This document shows, piece by piece, positions 37,352 through 46,903 of a DNA stretch of 64,000 nt. The notes below the pieces were generated by a model. That model was not told where the DNA came from, made no database searches, and saw only the letters and a list, made by a program, of their open reading frames with translations. A program made the translations under genes and the position numbers. The stretch's first letter is position 1; every line of letters starts with the position of its first letter. Source of the stretch: Mycolicibacterium sp. (GTDB lineage: Bacteria; Actinomycetota; Actinomycetes; Mycobacteriales; Mycobacteriaceae); assembly GCA_020637165.1 (NCBI GenBank), contig JACJWN010000006.1, forward strand, positions 333,105 to 397,104, read 5' to 3'.

Positions 37352-37831
37352 GTGCCTCTCTACGCCGCGTACGGATCCAATATGGATCCCGAACAGATGC
37401 TGCAGCGGGCACCGCATTCCCCGATGGCGGGCACCGGGTGGCTATACGGCTGGCGGCTGACCTTCGCCGGGGAGGACATCGGCTGGGAGGGAGCGCTGGC
37501 CACCCTGGTCGAGGACCCCGAGCAGCGGGTGTTCGTGGTGCTCTACGACGTCACCGCGGCCGACGAGCAGAACATGGACCGCTGGGAGGGCTCGGAGCTG
37601 GGTCTGCACAAGAAGATCCGGTGCCGGATCGACCGCGAGTCCTCCGACACCACGACCGATCCCACGCTGGCCTGGCTGTACGTGGTCGACGCCTGGGAGG
37701 GCGGGCTGCCGTCGGCCCGCTACCTCGGGGTGATGGCGGATGCCGCCGAGGTGGCCGGGGCCCCGGCGGACTATGTGCACCACATCCGCACCCGGCCGGC
37801 CCGCAATATCGGGCCTGGGCCCGCCGAGTAG
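37352..37831 (+). CDS. Gamma-glutamylcyclotransferase-fold protein
   Basis: A 159-residue protein starting LYAAYGSNMDPEQML, the YGSN substrate loop of the cyclotransferase (AIG2/GGCT) fold. RVFVVLYDVTAADEQNMDRWEG and TLAWLYVVDAWEGGLPS complete the barrel. The family cleaves gamma-glutamyl amines or dipeptides to 5-oxoproline. It corresponds to Rv3304. The catalytic glutamate is likely in DRWEGSE, but I cannot assign it firmly. It is divergent from lpdA. Confidence 0.8.
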   Translation: MPLYAAYGSNMDPEQMLQRAPHSPMAGTGWLYGWRLTFAGEDIGWEGALATLVEDPEQRVFVVLYDVTAADEQNMDRWEGSELGLHKKIRCRIDRESSDTTTDPTLAWLYVVDAWEGGLPSARYLGVMADAAEVAGAPADYVHHIRTRPARNIGPGPAE

Positions 37832-37849
37832 TTCTTTGTTCTTTGGCGC

Positions 37850-37905
37850 GAGCGTGCGTGTCGGCACACCGACACGCCGCACAGTTGTGAGCTCAACGCA
37901 CGCTC
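37850..37905. repeat. Nested inverted repeat between convergent genes
   Basis: Inner perfect stem CGTGTCGG/CCGACACG (37857-37864, 37869-37876) with a CACA loop, flanked by 10-bp arms GAGCGTGCGT (37850-37859) and ACGCACGCTC (37896-37905). It is probably a shared terminator for two convergent genes. The 12-mer CGTGCGTGTCGG at 37853-37864 recurs inverted at 38895-38906. Confidence 0.7.
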
Positions 37906-38791
37906 AGGCCGCGCGGGCGCGACCGAGGTGCCCGCCGATGCGCTCCACGAGCGCCGCGGGCCGACGCCGGACGTCCTCAGCGAGGATCGGGATGACCACC
38001 CAGCCGAGGTCCTGCAACGCCGCCAACCGCTCGCGGTCGCGCCGCAGGGCCTCCCTGCCGCCGTGCCAGTCGGCTCCGTCGTACTCGGCGGCCACCTTCA
38101 GATCAGGCCAGGCGAAGTCCAGGCGGCGCAGCCGGCCCATCGAGTCGACGATCTCGAACTGCAGGGCCGGACTGGGCAGCCCGCCGTCGAGCATCACCAA
38201 GCGGGTCTCACTCTCCATCGCCGACTCCGCCCGAGGGTCCGCCAACACCAACAGCTCCCGAACCTGCACGATCCCGCGCCGTCCGGCCTGCGCGACGGCG
38301 GCCCGAGCCAGTTCGGCCCGGTCGCATCGGCGTGAGCGCAGTGCCGCGTCGAGGGTCGCCAGCGCTCGGGGACGACGGAGTTCCCGCGCCACTTCGATCG
38401 CCGTCCACGCCGGCTCCACAGCCGGCCGGCCACCGACCGCGGTCAGCGGCGCGCCGTCCCGCCGGTGCACGACGAGTCCGTCGCAGGGGCGCAACTGGTG
38501 CCGAACAGGGTTGAGCACATGCAGATCGGCGCCCTCCTCGGTGTCGAAGCCATAGGCGCGGGCCGCTGTTCCCAGGCAGATCGGGACCATCTCGCCGACC
38601 GTCAGGTCTAGGCCTTTCAGCCGACGCTCGTCATCGGCGGTTCCCCAGCTCAGGACACCCCGCCAGACGGGCTCCACTGCAGTCGATTCCAGCAACCGCT
38701 GGAGATGACGGCGGCTGACGACGGAGAGCACCTGACCCGTCGTCGCAACCCCGCCCTGACGCTGGAAAATCTCGGCAAGTTCGGCATTCAC
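37904..38791 (-). CDS. AbiEi-like N-terminus with C-terminal DUF559 (Vsr-like) nuclease domain
   Basis: A 295-residue protein. The N-terminal 80 residues (IFQRQGGVATTGQVLSVVSRRHLQRLLES, VWRGVLSW) resemble the winged-helix of AbiEi-type antitoxins. The C-terminal 100 residues carry the DUF559 signature FAWPDLKVAAEYDGADWHG and RRDRERLAALQDLGWVVI, related to very-short-patch endonucleases (E..D core residues visible). Mycobacteria have several paralogs of unknown role. No companion toxin gene adjoins it. It is bracketed by inverted copies of a palindromic 12-mer (37853-37864, 38895-38906). Confidence 0.75.
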   Translation of the reverse strand: MNAELAEIFQRQGGVATTGQVLSVVSRRHLQRLLESTAVEPVWRGVLSWGTADDERRLKGLDLTVGEMVPICLGTAARAYGFDTEEGADLHVLNPVRHQLRPCDGLVVHRRDGAPLTAVGGRPAVEPAWTAIEVARELRRPRALATLDAALRSRRCDRAELARAAVAQAGRRGIVQVRELLVLADPRAESAMESETRLVMLDGGLPSPALQFEIVDSMGRLRRLDFAWPDLKVAAEYDGADWHGGREALRRDRERLAALQDLGWVVIPILAEDVRRRPAALVERIGGHLGRARAA

Positions 38792-38881
38792 ACGGTGATG
38801 CTGACCCGGGCTTGGCCAGCGCGACAGTCACCTACCGCAGGGCTGTGGATGACGGCCGTGCGCGAACTGCACGCTGTCGCG

Positions 38882-38903
38882 GCGTGTCGAGTTACCGACA
38901 CGC
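38882..38903. repeat. Hairpin in galE / DUF559 gap
   Basis: Stem GCGTGTCG (38882-38889) and CGACACGC (38896-38903) with a 6-nt loop, downstream of galE on the minus strand. It contains an inverted copy of the 12-mer CGTGCGTGTCGG (minus strand, 38906-38895). It may end galE transcription. No T-tract follows. Confidence 0.6.
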
Positions 38904-38927
38904 ACGGTCGCGCCAGGAACGGGGCTC

Positions 38928-39884
38928 TTACTGGGACCGGGTGAACTCCCAGGCATCGGAGACGATCTCGTCGATACCGGTTCGACTGGGCCGCCAGCCG
39001 AGCTCAGCCATCGCCCGATCGCTGGAAGCGATCAGCACCGCAGGGTCACCGGCCCGGCGCTCGACGTCGCGCGCCGGAATCGGATGCCCGGTGACCCGTC
39101 GGCAGGAGTCGATCACTTCCCGCACGCTGAATCCGGTTCCGTTGCCCAGGTTGTAGATCCGGTGCACGCCGGGCCGGGCATGCTGCAGGGCCAGCAGGTG
39201 CGCGTCGGCCAGATCGCGGATGTGGATGTAATCCCGGATGCAGGTGCCGTCGGGCGTGGGCCAGTCGTCGCCGTAGACGAGGATCTCGGCGCGCCGGCCC
39301 GCCGCGACCTGCAGAACCAGCGGGATCAGGTGGGTCTCGACGGCGTGCCGCTCACCCAGACCGGCATAAGCCCCCGCGACGTTGAAGTAGCGCAGGCTCG
39401 TCGCGGACAGGCCGTATGCGTTCGCATAGGAGGTGATCGCATGGTCGATCGCGAGTTTCGTCGCGCCGTAGGGGTTGGTCGGCATGGTGGGCGCGTCCTC
39501 GGTGATGGGCACCGACTCCGGCTCGCCGTAGGTGGCCGCCGTCGAGGAGAACACCAGCCGCGGGGTGCCGGCTCCGCGCATCACCTCCAGCAGGTCCAGC
39601 GTCTTGACCACGTTGCCGTGCCAGTATTTTTCCGGCTTCTCGACCGACTCCCCCACCAGCGACATGGCCGCGAAGTGCAGCACACCGCCGAAGGAACCGC
39701 CCGGCAACAGTCTGCGCGCGACCTCGACCATGTCGCCGTCGACGAACTCCACCCCGGCCGGGATCCCGTCGGCCGAACCGGTGGACAGGTCGTCGACGAC
39801 CACCACCTGATGCCCCTTTTCGGAAAGCACCTTGGCGCACACGCTGCCCACATATCCGGCTCCGCCGGTCACCAGGAGTTTCAT
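38928..39884 (-). CDS. galE: UDP-glucose 4-epimerase
   Basis: A 318-residue extended short-chain dehydrogenase interconverting UDP-glucose and UDP-galactose. It supplies galactose for galactofuran. NAD motif GGAGYVGS (7-14), [10 protein letters not shown] with the catalytic Ser/Thr, NPYGATK with Tyr and Lys, and RYFNVAGA are all visible. The ATG at 39884 overlaps the amidohydrolase stop (ATGA); the longer frame above it is read-through with no family match. galE is not found at this place in M. tuberculosis. Confidence 0.9.
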   Translation of the reverse strand: MKLLVTGGAGYVGSVCAKVLSEKGHQVVVVDDLSTGSADGIPAGVEFVDGDMVEVARRLLPGGSFGGVLHFAAMSLVGESVEKPEKYWHGNVVKTLDLLEVMRGAGTPRLVFSSTAATYGEPESVPITEDAPTMPTNPYGATKLAIDHAITSYANAYGLSATSLRYFNVAGAYAGLGERHAVETHLIPLVLQVAAGRRAEILVYGDDWPTPDGTCIRDYIHIRDLADAHLLALQHARPGVHRIYNLGNGTGFSVREVIDSCRRVTGHPIPARDVERRAGDPAVLIASSDRAMAELGWRPSRTGIDEIVSDAWEFTRSQ

Positions 39885-41053
39885 TCGAAGGCCACCGACT
39901 GCTCGATGATGTTGACCAGCACCCGGACCCCGATCGCCAACGCCCGTTCGTCCAGATCGAAGTTGGGTTGGTGCAGGTCGAGTTGTTCGCCGCGGCCGTC
40001 CCACACGCCGAGCCGGGCCATCGCCCCGGGTACCTGCTCGAGGTACCAGGAGAAGTCCTCCCCGCCGCCGGACTGACGCGTGTCGGCCAGCGCCTCCGGT
40101 CCGACCGCCTCGATGGCGTGGGTCATGATCTGCGTGCTGCGTTCTTCATTGACCACCGGCGGGACACCGCGGCGGTATTGCAGCGAGTGCTCGATGCGCA
40201 GCGGGGCGAGTAGGCCTGAAATCGTCTCCTGCACAAGGGTTTCCATTTCCAGCCAGGCCTCCCGGCTGGCGGTCCGCACGGTCCCCGCCAGGGTTCCGAT
40301 CTGCGGGATGGCGTTGGCCGCCACCCCGGCGTTGGCCGCTCCCCACACCATCACGGTGCCGTGCCGCGGGTCGATGCGCCGGGACAGCACCCCGGGAAGT
40401 CCGGTGATGACTGTTCCCATCCCGTAGACCAGGTCCGAGGTCAGGTGCGGACGGGAGGTGTGCCCGCCGGGCGAGTGCAGGGTGATCTCGACCGAATCGG
40501 CAGCCGAGGTGATCGGACCGGGTGTGATGGCGACCCGGCCGACGGCCAGCCGGGGGTCGCAGTGCAGCGCGAAGATCCGCGACACCCCGGCCAGTGCGCC
40601 GGCCGCGATCGCGTCGAGGGCGCCGCCGGGCATCAACTCCTCGGCGGGCTGGAAGATCAGCCGGACGCCCAGGGGAAGTTCCGGTGCCGACGCCAGGGCG
40701 GTCGCCGCACCCAACACCATCGCGGTGTGGGCGTCGTGGCCGCAGGCGTGCGCCACCCCGGGGACGGTGGACGCGTAGGGGGCACCGGTCCGCTCGGTCA
40801 TGGGCAGCGCGTCCATATCGGCGCGCAACGCGATCCTGGGCGCGTAGTCGGGCCCGAAGTCACACGTCAGACCGGTTCCCTGGGGCAACACCTTGGGATT
40901 GAGACCCGCCTCGACCAATCGGTCGGCCACGAATTGCGTCGTCGCGAATTCCTGCCTCCCCAACTCGGGATGGCGGTGGATGTGCCGGCGCCAGGCGACG
41001 AGGTCGTCGTAGTGGCCGGCCAGCCACGACTCCGCGGTGTCGGCGAGGGGCAT
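39881..41053 (-). CDS. M20-family amidohydrolase (AmiA1/AmiB1-like)
   Basis: A 390-residue zinc-dependent amidohydrolase related to N-acyl amino acid or hippurate hydrolases. Metal-binding parts include [41 protein letters not shown] and [17 protein letters not shown] near the end is another family block. It matches Rv3305c/Rv3306c, which are a tandem pair in M. tuberculosis; only one copy is here and galE follows. The natural substrate is unknown. Confidence 0.88.
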   Translation of the reverse strand: MPLADTAESWLAGHYDDLVAWRRHIHRHPELGRQEFATTQFVADRLVEAGLNPKVLPQGTGLTCDFGPDYAPRIALRADMDALPMTERTGAPYASTVPGVAHACGHDAHTAMVLGAATALASAPELPLGVRLIFQPAEELMPGGALDAIAAGALAGVSRIFALHCDPRLAVGRVAITPGPITSAADSVEITLHSPGGHTSRPHLTSDLVYGMGTVITGLPGVLSRRIDPRHGTVMVWGAANAGVAANAIPQIGTLAGTVRTASREAWLEMETLVQETISGLLAPLRIEHSLQYRRGVPPVVNEERSTQIMTHAIEAVGPEALADTRQSGGGEDFSWYLEQVPGAMARLGVWDGRGEQLDLHQPNFDLDERALAIGVRVLVNIIEQSVAFE

Positions 41054-41075
41054 CGGGCAAGTATGGCACCGGCGT

Positions 41076-41081
41076 TAGGCT
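41076..41081 (+). promoter_or_regulatory. Putative -10 box (TAGGCT) for purine nucleoside phosphorylase gene
   Basis: TAGGCT is followed by 8 nt and the GTG at 41090, within a 36-bp divergent gap. A leaderless transcript is inferred. Confidence 0.45.
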
Positions 41082-41089
41082 CACCGGCT

Positions 41090-41887
41090 GTGAGTCCAGA
41101 CGCCGGTCCAGACGCCGCGGTAGCGGCCGCGGTCATCGCCGAGCGCACCGGCGCCGAACGCCACGATGTCGCCGTCGTGCTCGGCTCCGGCTGGCTATCG
41201 GCCGCCGCGGCGCTGGGCGAGCCCCTCGCCGAGATCCCGATGGCCGATCTCCCCGGCTTCACCACACCCAGCGCCGAGGGCCACGGCGGCGTGGCCCTCT
41301 CGGTCACCAACGGGCATCACCGGGTACTGGTTTTCCTGGGCCGGATCCACGCCTACGAGGGCCACGATGTCGCCCGGGTCGTGCATCCGGTCCGCACCGC
41401 CTGCGCCGCCGGCGCCGACGTCGTGATCCTGACCAACGCCGCCGGCGGACTTCACCCGGACTACCGGGTGGGCCGTCCGGTGCTGATCAGCGATCACCTC
41501 AACCTGACCGCGCGCTCCCCGCTGGTAGGCGCGCAGTTCGTCGACCTGGTCGACGCCTACTCGCCGCGGCTGCGCGCACTGGCCCGGGAGGTCGACCCGA
41601 CGCTGGCCGAGGGCGTGTACGCGGCGATGCCCGGACCGCAGTACGAAACGCCCGCCGAGATCAGGATGCTGCGCACCCTCGGCGCCGACCTGGTCGGTAT
41701 GTCCACCGTGCACGAGACGATCGCCGCGCGGGCCCTCGGCGCGGAGGTGCTCGGGGTTTCCCTGGTCACCAACCTGGCCGCCGGAATGACCGGCGAGCCG
41801 TTGAGCCACGACGAGGTGCTGGCCGCCGGGCGCGAGTCGGCCGCCGATCTCGGCGCGCTGCTCTCGGCGGTGATTTCCGGGCTCTAG
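41090..41887 (+). CDS. punA: Purine nucleoside phosphorylase
   Basis: A 265-residue trimeric-type enzyme cleaving inosine and guanosine with phosphate. [14 protein letters not shown] is the phosphate loop, [10 protein letters not shown] follows, [13 protein letters not shown] is the base-binding strand, and [31 protein letters not shown] covers the substrate site. The GTG start is supported by the TAGGCT box; the frame remains open far upstream but those residues are antisense to the amidohydrolase. The convergent upp gene overlaps its last 4 bp. In M. tuberculosis pmmB follows (Rv3308); it is missing here. Confidence 0.95.
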   Translation: MSPDAGPDAAVAAAVIAERTGAERHDVAVVLGSGWLSAAAALGEPLAEIPMADLPGFTTPSAEGHGGVALSVTNGHHRVLVFLGRIHAYEGHDVARVVHPVRTACAAGADVVILTNAAGGLHPDYRVGRPVLISDHLNLTARSPLVGAQFVDLVDAYSPRLRALAREVDPTLAEGVYAAMPGPQYETPAEIRMLRTLGADLVGMSTVHETIAARALGAEVLGVSLVTNLAAGMTGEPLSHDEVLAAGRESAADLGALLSAVISGL

Positions 41888-42507
41888 CGCGGGCCGAACT
41901 GGCGGTCCCCGGCGTCACCGAGACCGGGCACGATGTAGGCCGCATCGTTGAGCCCGTCGTCGATCGCCGCCGTGAACAGCCTCACCTGGGGGGCGGCCTT
42001 CTCCAGTGCCGCCAACCCCTCGGGCGCGCACACCACGCACACCACCGTGATGTCGTGGGCGCCGCGAGCGGTCAGCAACTCGATGGTGTAGACCATCGAG
42101 CCGCCGGTGGCCAGCATGGGGTCGAGCACCATGACCGGCTGGGTCCGCAGGTCGGCCGGCAGCGATTCCAGATATGGAACGGGCTTGTGGGCGCCCTCGT
42201 CGCGGGCGACGCCGACGAATCCCACCCTGGCCTCCGGGATCAGCGAATGTGCCTGCTCGACCATTCCCAGACCGGCCCGCAGCACCGGGACCAGCAGCGG
42301 CGGTTTGGCCAGCCGGCTGCCGACGGTGTCGGCCAGGGGGGTGCGCACGGCGATCTCCTCCCTCGGCGCGTCCCGGGTGGCCTCGTAGACCAGCATGTGG
42401 GTGAGATCGCACAGCGCGTGCCGGAACACGGCGTTGTCGGTGCGCTCGTCACGCAGGGTGGCCAGCCGGGCAGCGGCCAGTGGGTGGTCGACGACATGCA
42501 CATCCAT
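41884..42507 (-). CDS. upp: Uracil phosphoribosyltransferase
   Basis: A 207-residue salvage enzyme making UMP from uracil and PRPP. The PRPP-binding loop is [26 protein letters not shown] precedes it, and [19 protein letters not shown] forms the uracil site at the C-terminus. The length equals the family norm. The ATG at 42507 is taken because the open frame upstream only mirrors the opposite gene. Confidence 0.95.
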   Translation of the reverse strand: MDVHVVDHPLAAARLATLRDERTDNAVFRHALCDLTHMLVYEATRDAPREEIAVRTPLADTVGSRLAKPPLLVPVLRAGLGMVEQAHSLIPEARVGFVGVARDEGAHKPVPYLESLPADLRTQPVMVLDPMLATGGSMVYTIELLTARGAHDITVVCVVCAPEGLAALEKAAPQVRLFTAAIDDGLNDAAYIVPGLGDAGDRQFGPR

Positions 42508-42527
42508 GGGCACAGACTGTATGTCGT

Positions 42528-42533
42528 TAGGCT
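42528..42533 (+). promoter_or_regulatory. Putative -10 box (TAGGCT) for Rv3311-like gene
   Basis: TAGGCT lies 7 nt before the ATG at 42541, with no ribosome-binding site. Leaderless transcription is inferred. Confidence 0.48.
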
Positions 42534-42540
42534 GTCCGGC

Positions 42541-43806
42541 ATGTCTGCAGAGCTGGTACCGATCCGCCTCGGGGTGACCGCGGGCGACCTCTACACGTTG
42601 TGGGCCCCCGGATGGCGTGACGCCGGCGACGAATGGCAGGCGTTCCTCGGCAAGGGCGACGACATCTTCGCCTTCGAGTCGGTGGCCGATCTGGCCGCGT
42701 TCGTGCGGACCGACACCGACAACGACCTTTCCGACCACCCGGCCTGGGAGCGGCTGACCAAGACCAACGCCCACCGGCTGCAGCCCGCCGAGAACCGTCA
42801 GGCCGACCTGATCGGTGTGGAGGAACTGCTCGCCGGCAAGCCCAGCAAGGAGTCGGTGGACGCGCTGGCCAGCACGCTGGCGGTGGTCTCCTCGATCGGG
42901 TCGGTGTGCGAGCTGCCGACGGTCACCCGGTTCTTCAACGGCAATCCCAACCTCGGCCTGCTCATGGGCGGTATCGAGCAGTTCAGCGGCCGGGCCGGCC
43001 GCAAGCGCTGGAACGCCATCGGCGAGACCGTCGCCCGCGGCTGGGACGGTGTGATCTCGGCGATCGATGAGATCCTGACCACGCCGCCGGTCGACGAGGG
43101 CGCCGCCTCGGCCGCCGCCGCCGAACTCGACGAGCCGTACGACGAGGCCGAGGACGAGGGCGCCATCGCGGTGCCCACCGACGAGGACGGCGAGGACACC
43201 GACCAGGACACCGACGAGGGCATGTCCGGCCGCGGCCAGACTCCCCCGGTGATGCTCGGCGGCGACTCCCGGTTCTGGGAGCACGTGGGGATCGACCCGG
43301 TTCGCCTGATGACCAGCGCCGGCACGCTCTACACCCTGCGTTGCTACTTCGACGACAAGCCGATCTTCCTGGGCCGTAACGGCCGCATCAGCGTGTTCGG
43401 CTCCGAGCGCGCCCTGGCCCGCTACCTCGCCGACGAGCACGACCACGATCTGGCCGACCTGAGCACCTACGACGACATCCGTACTGCGGCCACCGACGGC
43501 TCGCTGGCCGTAGACGTCACCGACGACAACGTCTACGTACTCAGCGGACTCGTCGACGACATCGCCGACGGGCCGGACTCCGTCGACCGCGACCAGCTGG
43601 ACCTGGCCGTGGAGTTCATCCGCGACGTCGGCGTCTACTCCGAGGACGACACCGTCGAGCGGCTGCTGGCTGCCGACACCGACCTCGGCCAGCTGGTCTC
43701 CGCGGTGCTCAATCCCGACGGCAGCAGCGCCGCTTCCTCCCCGCAAGCCGTGGCGCAGTGGGAGGAACTCGAGCGATTCGTGGAATCGCGGCTGCGGCGC
43801 GAGTAA
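42541..43806 (+). CDS. Conserved acidic protein, Rv3311 homolog
   Basis: A 421-residue cytoplasmic protein with two similar halves: [23 protein letters not shown]...[24 protein letters not shown] and [45 protein letters not shown]. They are joined by a very acidic linker (about residues 190-235). The repeat of a TLYTL...IFLG...FxSxxALAxY pattern suggests an internal duplication. It is sometimes named primosomal protein, but I see no primosome motif. Function unknown. Confidence 0.78.
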   Translation: MSAELVPIRLGVTAGDLYTLWAPGWRDAGDEWQAFLGKGDDIFAFESVADLAAFVRTDTDNDLSDHPAWERLTKTNAHRLQPAENRQADLIGVEELLAGKPSKESVDALASTLAVVSSIGSVCELPTVTRFFNGNPNLGLLMGGIEQFSGRAGRKRWNAIGETVARGWDGVISAIDEILTTPPVDEGAASAAAAELDEPYDEAEDEGAIAVPTDEDGEDTDQDTDEGMSGRGQTPPVMLGGDSRFWEHVGIDPVRLMTSAGTLYTLRCYFDDKPIFLGRNGRISVFGSERALARYLADEHDHDLADLSTYDDIRTAATDGSLAVDVTDDNVYVLSGLVDDIADGPDSVDRDQLDLAVEFIRDVGVYSEDDTVERLLAADTDLGQLVSAVLNPDGSSAASSPQAVAQWEELERFVESRLRRE

Positions 43807-43845
43807 CACTCCCGGCCCGGGCCGGAGTTGTCATACCCGCCTGAC

Positions 43846-43869
43846 AGTATCGAACACATGTTCGATACT
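43846..43869. promoter_or_regulatory. LexA-type SOS box over HNH gene start
   Basis: A perfect inverted repeat with 11-bp arms and a 2-nt centre. Its core, TCGAACACATGTTCGA, matches the mycobacterial SOS box TCGAAC-N4-GTTCGA exactly. The ATG of the HNH gene (43858) is inside it, so LexA binding would cover the start codon. Confidence 0.85.
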
Positions 43870-45315
43870 CGGGTTCACGACGATTGGAACGCGCCCGATA
43901 CCCCGGCGGCCCGTTCGCTGCTGGAAAGCCTGGCCGATGCCCGCCGCCGGGAGAACCAGTCGGCGGCGAAGCGGCTTCGGATCGCCGCCGAACTGTTCGA
44001 GATGCGCCGCGCCGAACGCGGGGAGGCCGCCGACTGGGCCGTCGACACCTGGGCGGCGGTCGGGGCGGAGATCGCCGCGGCACTGTCCATCAGCCTCGGC
44101 AGGGCCGGCAGCGCCCTGAACTACGGGCTGGCGATGCGGCGACTGCCCGCCGTCGCCGCGGTCTTCGAAGCCGGTGATATCGACCTCGACCTGTACCGGG
44201 TGATCGTCTTCCGCACCGGGTTGGTGGACGACCCCGATGCCACGGCACACATAGACCGGTTGATCGCCGCCCGGGCCGCGCGCTGGCCGTCGATGACGCG
44301 GGGCGCGATGGCCCGGGAGATCGATCGGCTGGTCCACCAGGTCGACCGCGACGCCGTCCGGCGTTCCCGGGAACGTGCCCGCGACCGTGACGTCACCGTG
44401 TGGGAATCCGCCGACGGCACAGCGGACATCTCGGGTCGACTGTTCGCCACCGACGCCCGACTGCTCGACAAGAAACTCGACGCGCTGGCCGCCACGGTCT
44501 GCGAGGCTGATCCGCGCACGAAGGACCAACGGCGCGCCGACGCCCTGGGGGCGCTTGCCGGCGGGGCCGAGCGGCTGATGTGCCGCTGCGCCGACCCCCG
44601 GTGCCCGGCAACCGCAAAGGTTGCCCCGGCGGTGGTCGTCACGGTGCTGGCCGAGCAGGCCACCCTTGACGGGCGTTCGGAGAAGCCGGCCTATCTTCTA
44701 GGCGCCGACACCCTGATCCCGGCCGAACTGCTGCGCGAGATCGCCGCGCAGGCCCGGCTACGGCCGCTGATCCACCCGGGGCAGGCCCCGGCCGAGCCGC
44801 GCTACCAGCCCTCGCGCGCCCTGGCCGACTTCGTACGGTCGCGTGATCTCACCTGCCGCGCACCGGGGTGCGATCGGCCGGCCACCGAGTGCGACCTGGA
44901 CCACACGGTGCCCTATAGCCAGGGCGGGCCGACCCAGGCGTCAAACATCAAGGCGTTGTGCAGAACTCACCATATTTTGAAAACGTTCGGGGGCTGGCAC
45001 GACCGCCAGCTGGCCGATGGCACGGTGATCTGGGATCTGCCCGATGGGCAGACGCATGTCACTCTGCCGGGCAGCGCGCTGCTGTTCCCCGGGCTGTCGG
45101 TTCAGACCGCCGACCCACCGGCGACGCCGCCGCGGCAGCGGCCGGACCTCTCCGCCGTTCCGCTGCGCACGACCACGCGCAGCCGATCGCAGAACCGCGC
45201 CCACCGCATCGCTGTGGAGCGGGCCGCCAACCGGCGGCGCCGCCGGGCGGGAAGGGCCGCGGTGGTCACCGAATGCCCGCCGCCCAGTCCCGGTGACGAG
45301 CCACCGCCATTCTGA
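43858..45315 (+). CDS. DUF222 / HNH endonuclease (13E12 repeat family)
   Basis: A 485-residue 13E12-type protein. Helical DUF222 occupies about residues 20-310 (RLRIAAELFEMRR, ALNYGLAMRRLPAVAAVFEAGDID). A C-terminal HNH domain follows with CRAPGCDRPATECDLDHTVPYSQGGPTQASNIKALCRTHHILKT: the His-Asn-His residues and the zinc cysteines are all present. A basic tail ends it. Members of this family in M. tuberculosis are LexA-controlled, and this one has a perfect SOS box on its start codon. The biological role of the nuclease is unknown. It abuts add tail to tail. Confidence 0.88.
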   Translation: MFDTRVHDDWNAPDTPAARSLLESLADARRRENQSAAKRLRIAAELFEMRRAERGEAADWAVDTWAAVGAEIAAALSISLGRAGSALNYGLAMRRLPAVAAVFEAGDIDLDLYRVIVFRTGLVDDPDATAHIDRLIAARAARWPSMTRGAMAREIDRLVHQVDRDAVRRSRERARDRDVTVWESADGTADISGRLFATDARLLDKKLDALAATVCEADPRTKDQRRADALGALAGGAERLMCRCADPRCPATAKVAPAVVVTVLAEQATLDGRSEKPAYLLGADTLIPAELLREIAAQARLRPLIHPGQAPAEPRYQPSRALADFVRSRDLTCRAPGCDRPATECDLDHTVPYSQGGPTQASNIKALCRTHHILKTFGGWHDRQLADGTVIWDLPDGQTHVTLPGSALLFPGLSVQTADPPATPPRQRPDLSAVPLRTTTRSRSQNRAHRIAVERAANRRRRRAGRAAVVTECPPPSPGDEPPPF

Positions 45316-45318
45316 TGC

Positions 45319-46416
45319 TCAGCCGACCAGTACCGCGTACCGCGGCTTGATCACCTCGTCGATGATCGCCAGCCGTTCATCGAAGTGGATGAACGCCGAC
45401 TTCATGGCATTGATGGTGAACCGCTCCAGGTCGCTCCAGCCGAAGCCGAAGGTCTGCGCCAGAAGCAGCATCTCCCGGCTCATCGTGGTGTCGCTCATCA
45501 AGCGGTTGTCGGTGTTGACGGTGACCCGGAACCGCAACCGCGCCAACAGCCCGAAGGGATGCTTGTCGATGCTGGACACCGCACCGGTCTGCACATTCGA
45601 ACTCGGGCACATCTCCAGCGGGATCCGCTTGTCGCGCAGGATCGCCGCCAGCCGACCGAGCTTCGCGGTCCCGTCGGCCCCCTGCTGGATGTCGTCGACG
45701 ATGCGGACACCGTGCCCCAGTCGGTCGGCCCCGCAGAACGCCAGCGCCTCGTGAATGGACGGAAGGCCGAACGCCTCCCCGGCATGGATGGTGAACCGGG
45801 CGTTGTTGGCGCGCATGTACTCGAAGGCGTCAAGGTGCCGCGAGGGCGGATAGCCGGCCTCGGCACCGGCGATGTCGAAACCGACCACACCGGCGTCCCG
45901 GAATGCGATGGCCAACTCCGCGATATCGCGCGACCGCGCGGCATGCCGCATGGCGGTGACCAGGCACCGCACCGTGATGGTGCGCCCCGCCGCGGCGGCG
46001 GCCTTCTCGCCGTCGGCGAATCCGGCCAGCACCGCCTCGACCACCTCGCCCATCGACAGCCCGCGTTCGATGTGCAACTCCGGGGCGAACCGCACCTCGG
46101 CGTAGACGACATTGTCGGCCGCCAGATCCTCGACGCACTCGAACGCGACCCGGTGCAGCGCCTCGGGCGTCTGCATCACAGCGACGGTGTGGGCGAAAGG
46201 TTCCAGGTAGCGCACCAGCGATCCGCTGTGCGCCGCGGTCCGGAACCAGGCCGCCAGCTCGGCCTCGTCGGTGCTGGGCAGCTGGTCGTAGCCGACCCGA
46301 TCGGCGAAGTCGATCACGGTGGCCGGCCGCAGGCCGCCGTCGAGATGATCGTGCAGCAACGCCTTCGGCGCCTGGCCGATCATCTCCAGAGTCAGCGGAG
46401 TGGTCATCGTTTTCAT
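45319..46416 (-). CDS. add: Adenosine deaminase
   Basis: A 365-residue zinc enzyme converting adenosine to inosine. Metal and catalytic motifs: [12 protein letters not shown] (two His), [13 protein letters not shown] (His, Glu), [15 protein letters not shown] and [13 protein letters not shown] (Asp). AGGTGAGGGG lies 4-5 nt before the ATG at 46416, which decides this start over ATG 46407. It works with the purine nucleoside phosphorylase and uracil phosphoribosyltransferase genes nearby in nucleoside salvage. It lies divergent from sdhC. Confidence 0.94.
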   Translation of the reverse strand: MKTMTTPLTLEMIGQAPKALLHDHLDGGLRPATVIDFADRVGYDQLPSTDEAELAAWFRTAAHSGSLVRYLEPFAHTVAVMQTPEALHRVAFECVEDLAADNVVYAEVRFAPELHIERGLSMGEVVEAVLAGFADGEKAAAAAGRTITVRCLVTAMRHAARSRDIAELAIAFRDAGVVGFDIAGAEAGYPPSRHLDAFEYMRANNARFTIHAGEAFGLPSIHEALAFCGADRLGHGVRIVDDIQQGADGTAKLGRLAAILRDKRIPLEMCPSSNVQTGAVSSIDKHPFGLLARLRFRVTVNTDNRLMSDTTMSREMLLLAQTFGFGWSDLERFTINAMKSAFIHFDERLAIIDEVIKPRYAVLVG

Positions 46417-46519
46417 TGTGCCCCTCACCTGCGCGGTCGGATCCGTAATTCACACGTCACCCATATCGGCGCCCAATCAGCGTTAGAGTCCTGAAGAATC
46501 AACGGCGTTGGAGGACGAT

Positions 46520-46903
46520 ATGAGCGCAACGCGGCGGCGGACTCTCTACCGCGGCGACCCGGGTATGTGGTCATGGGTGCTGCACCGGATCACCGGTGCC
46601 ACGGTGTTCTTCTTCCTGTTCGTCCACGTGCTGGACACCGCGCTGGTGCGGGTCAGCCCGCAGGCCTATAACGAGGTGGTCGCGACCTACAAGACGCCGA
46701 TCATCGGGCTGATGGAACTGGGTCTGGTGGCCTGCGTTCTGTTTCACGCCCTCAACGGGCTGCGGGTGATCCTGGTCGACTTCTGGTGGCAGGGACCGCG
46801 TTATCAGCGCCAGATGCTGTGGGCGGTCGCCTCGGTGTGGCTGATTGTCATGGTTCCGGCCACCGTCGTGATCGGCATGCACATGGCGGAGCGGTTCCTG
46901 TGA
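46520..46903 (+). CDS. sdhC: Succinate dehydrogenase cytochrome b subunit SdhC
   Basis: A 127-residue membrane anchor with three helices. MWSWVLHRITGATVFFFLFVHVLD has the family's HRITG and a haem-ligand histidine. LVACVLFHALNGLRVIL carries the second conserved HxxNGxR motif. GGAGG lies 5 nt before the ATG at 46520. It is the first of four coupled genes (sdhC-D overlap GTGA). Confidence 0.93.
   Translation: MSATRRRTLYRGDPGMWSWVLHRITGATVFFFLFVHVLDTALVRVSPQAYNEVVATYKTPIIGLMELGLVACVLFHALNGLRVILVDFWWQGPRYQRQMLWAVASVWLIVMVPATVVIGMHMAERFL

Noticed and set aside
37850-37905. Insertion sequence or MITE end
   Set aside because: No transposase, no target-site duplication and a position between convergent stops favour a terminator. 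The inverted copy at 38895-38906 keeps the question open, so it is listed as a finding only.
37904-38791. AbiE toxin-antitoxin pair
   Set aside because: Only the AbiEi-like N-terminus is present. No nucleotidyltransferase toxin gene adjoins it, so a two-gene type IV system is not supported.
41887-43809. Minus-strand frame that would extend upp to 641 residues
   Set aside because: Only the last 207 residues match uracil phosphoribosyltransferase. The rest mirrors the Rv3311-like gene on the plus strand.
43833-43838. GGGTAT on the minus strand as a SigF -10 element
   Set aside because: No GTTT element stands 15-17 nt upstream of it, and no gene start lies in a suitable place downstream.
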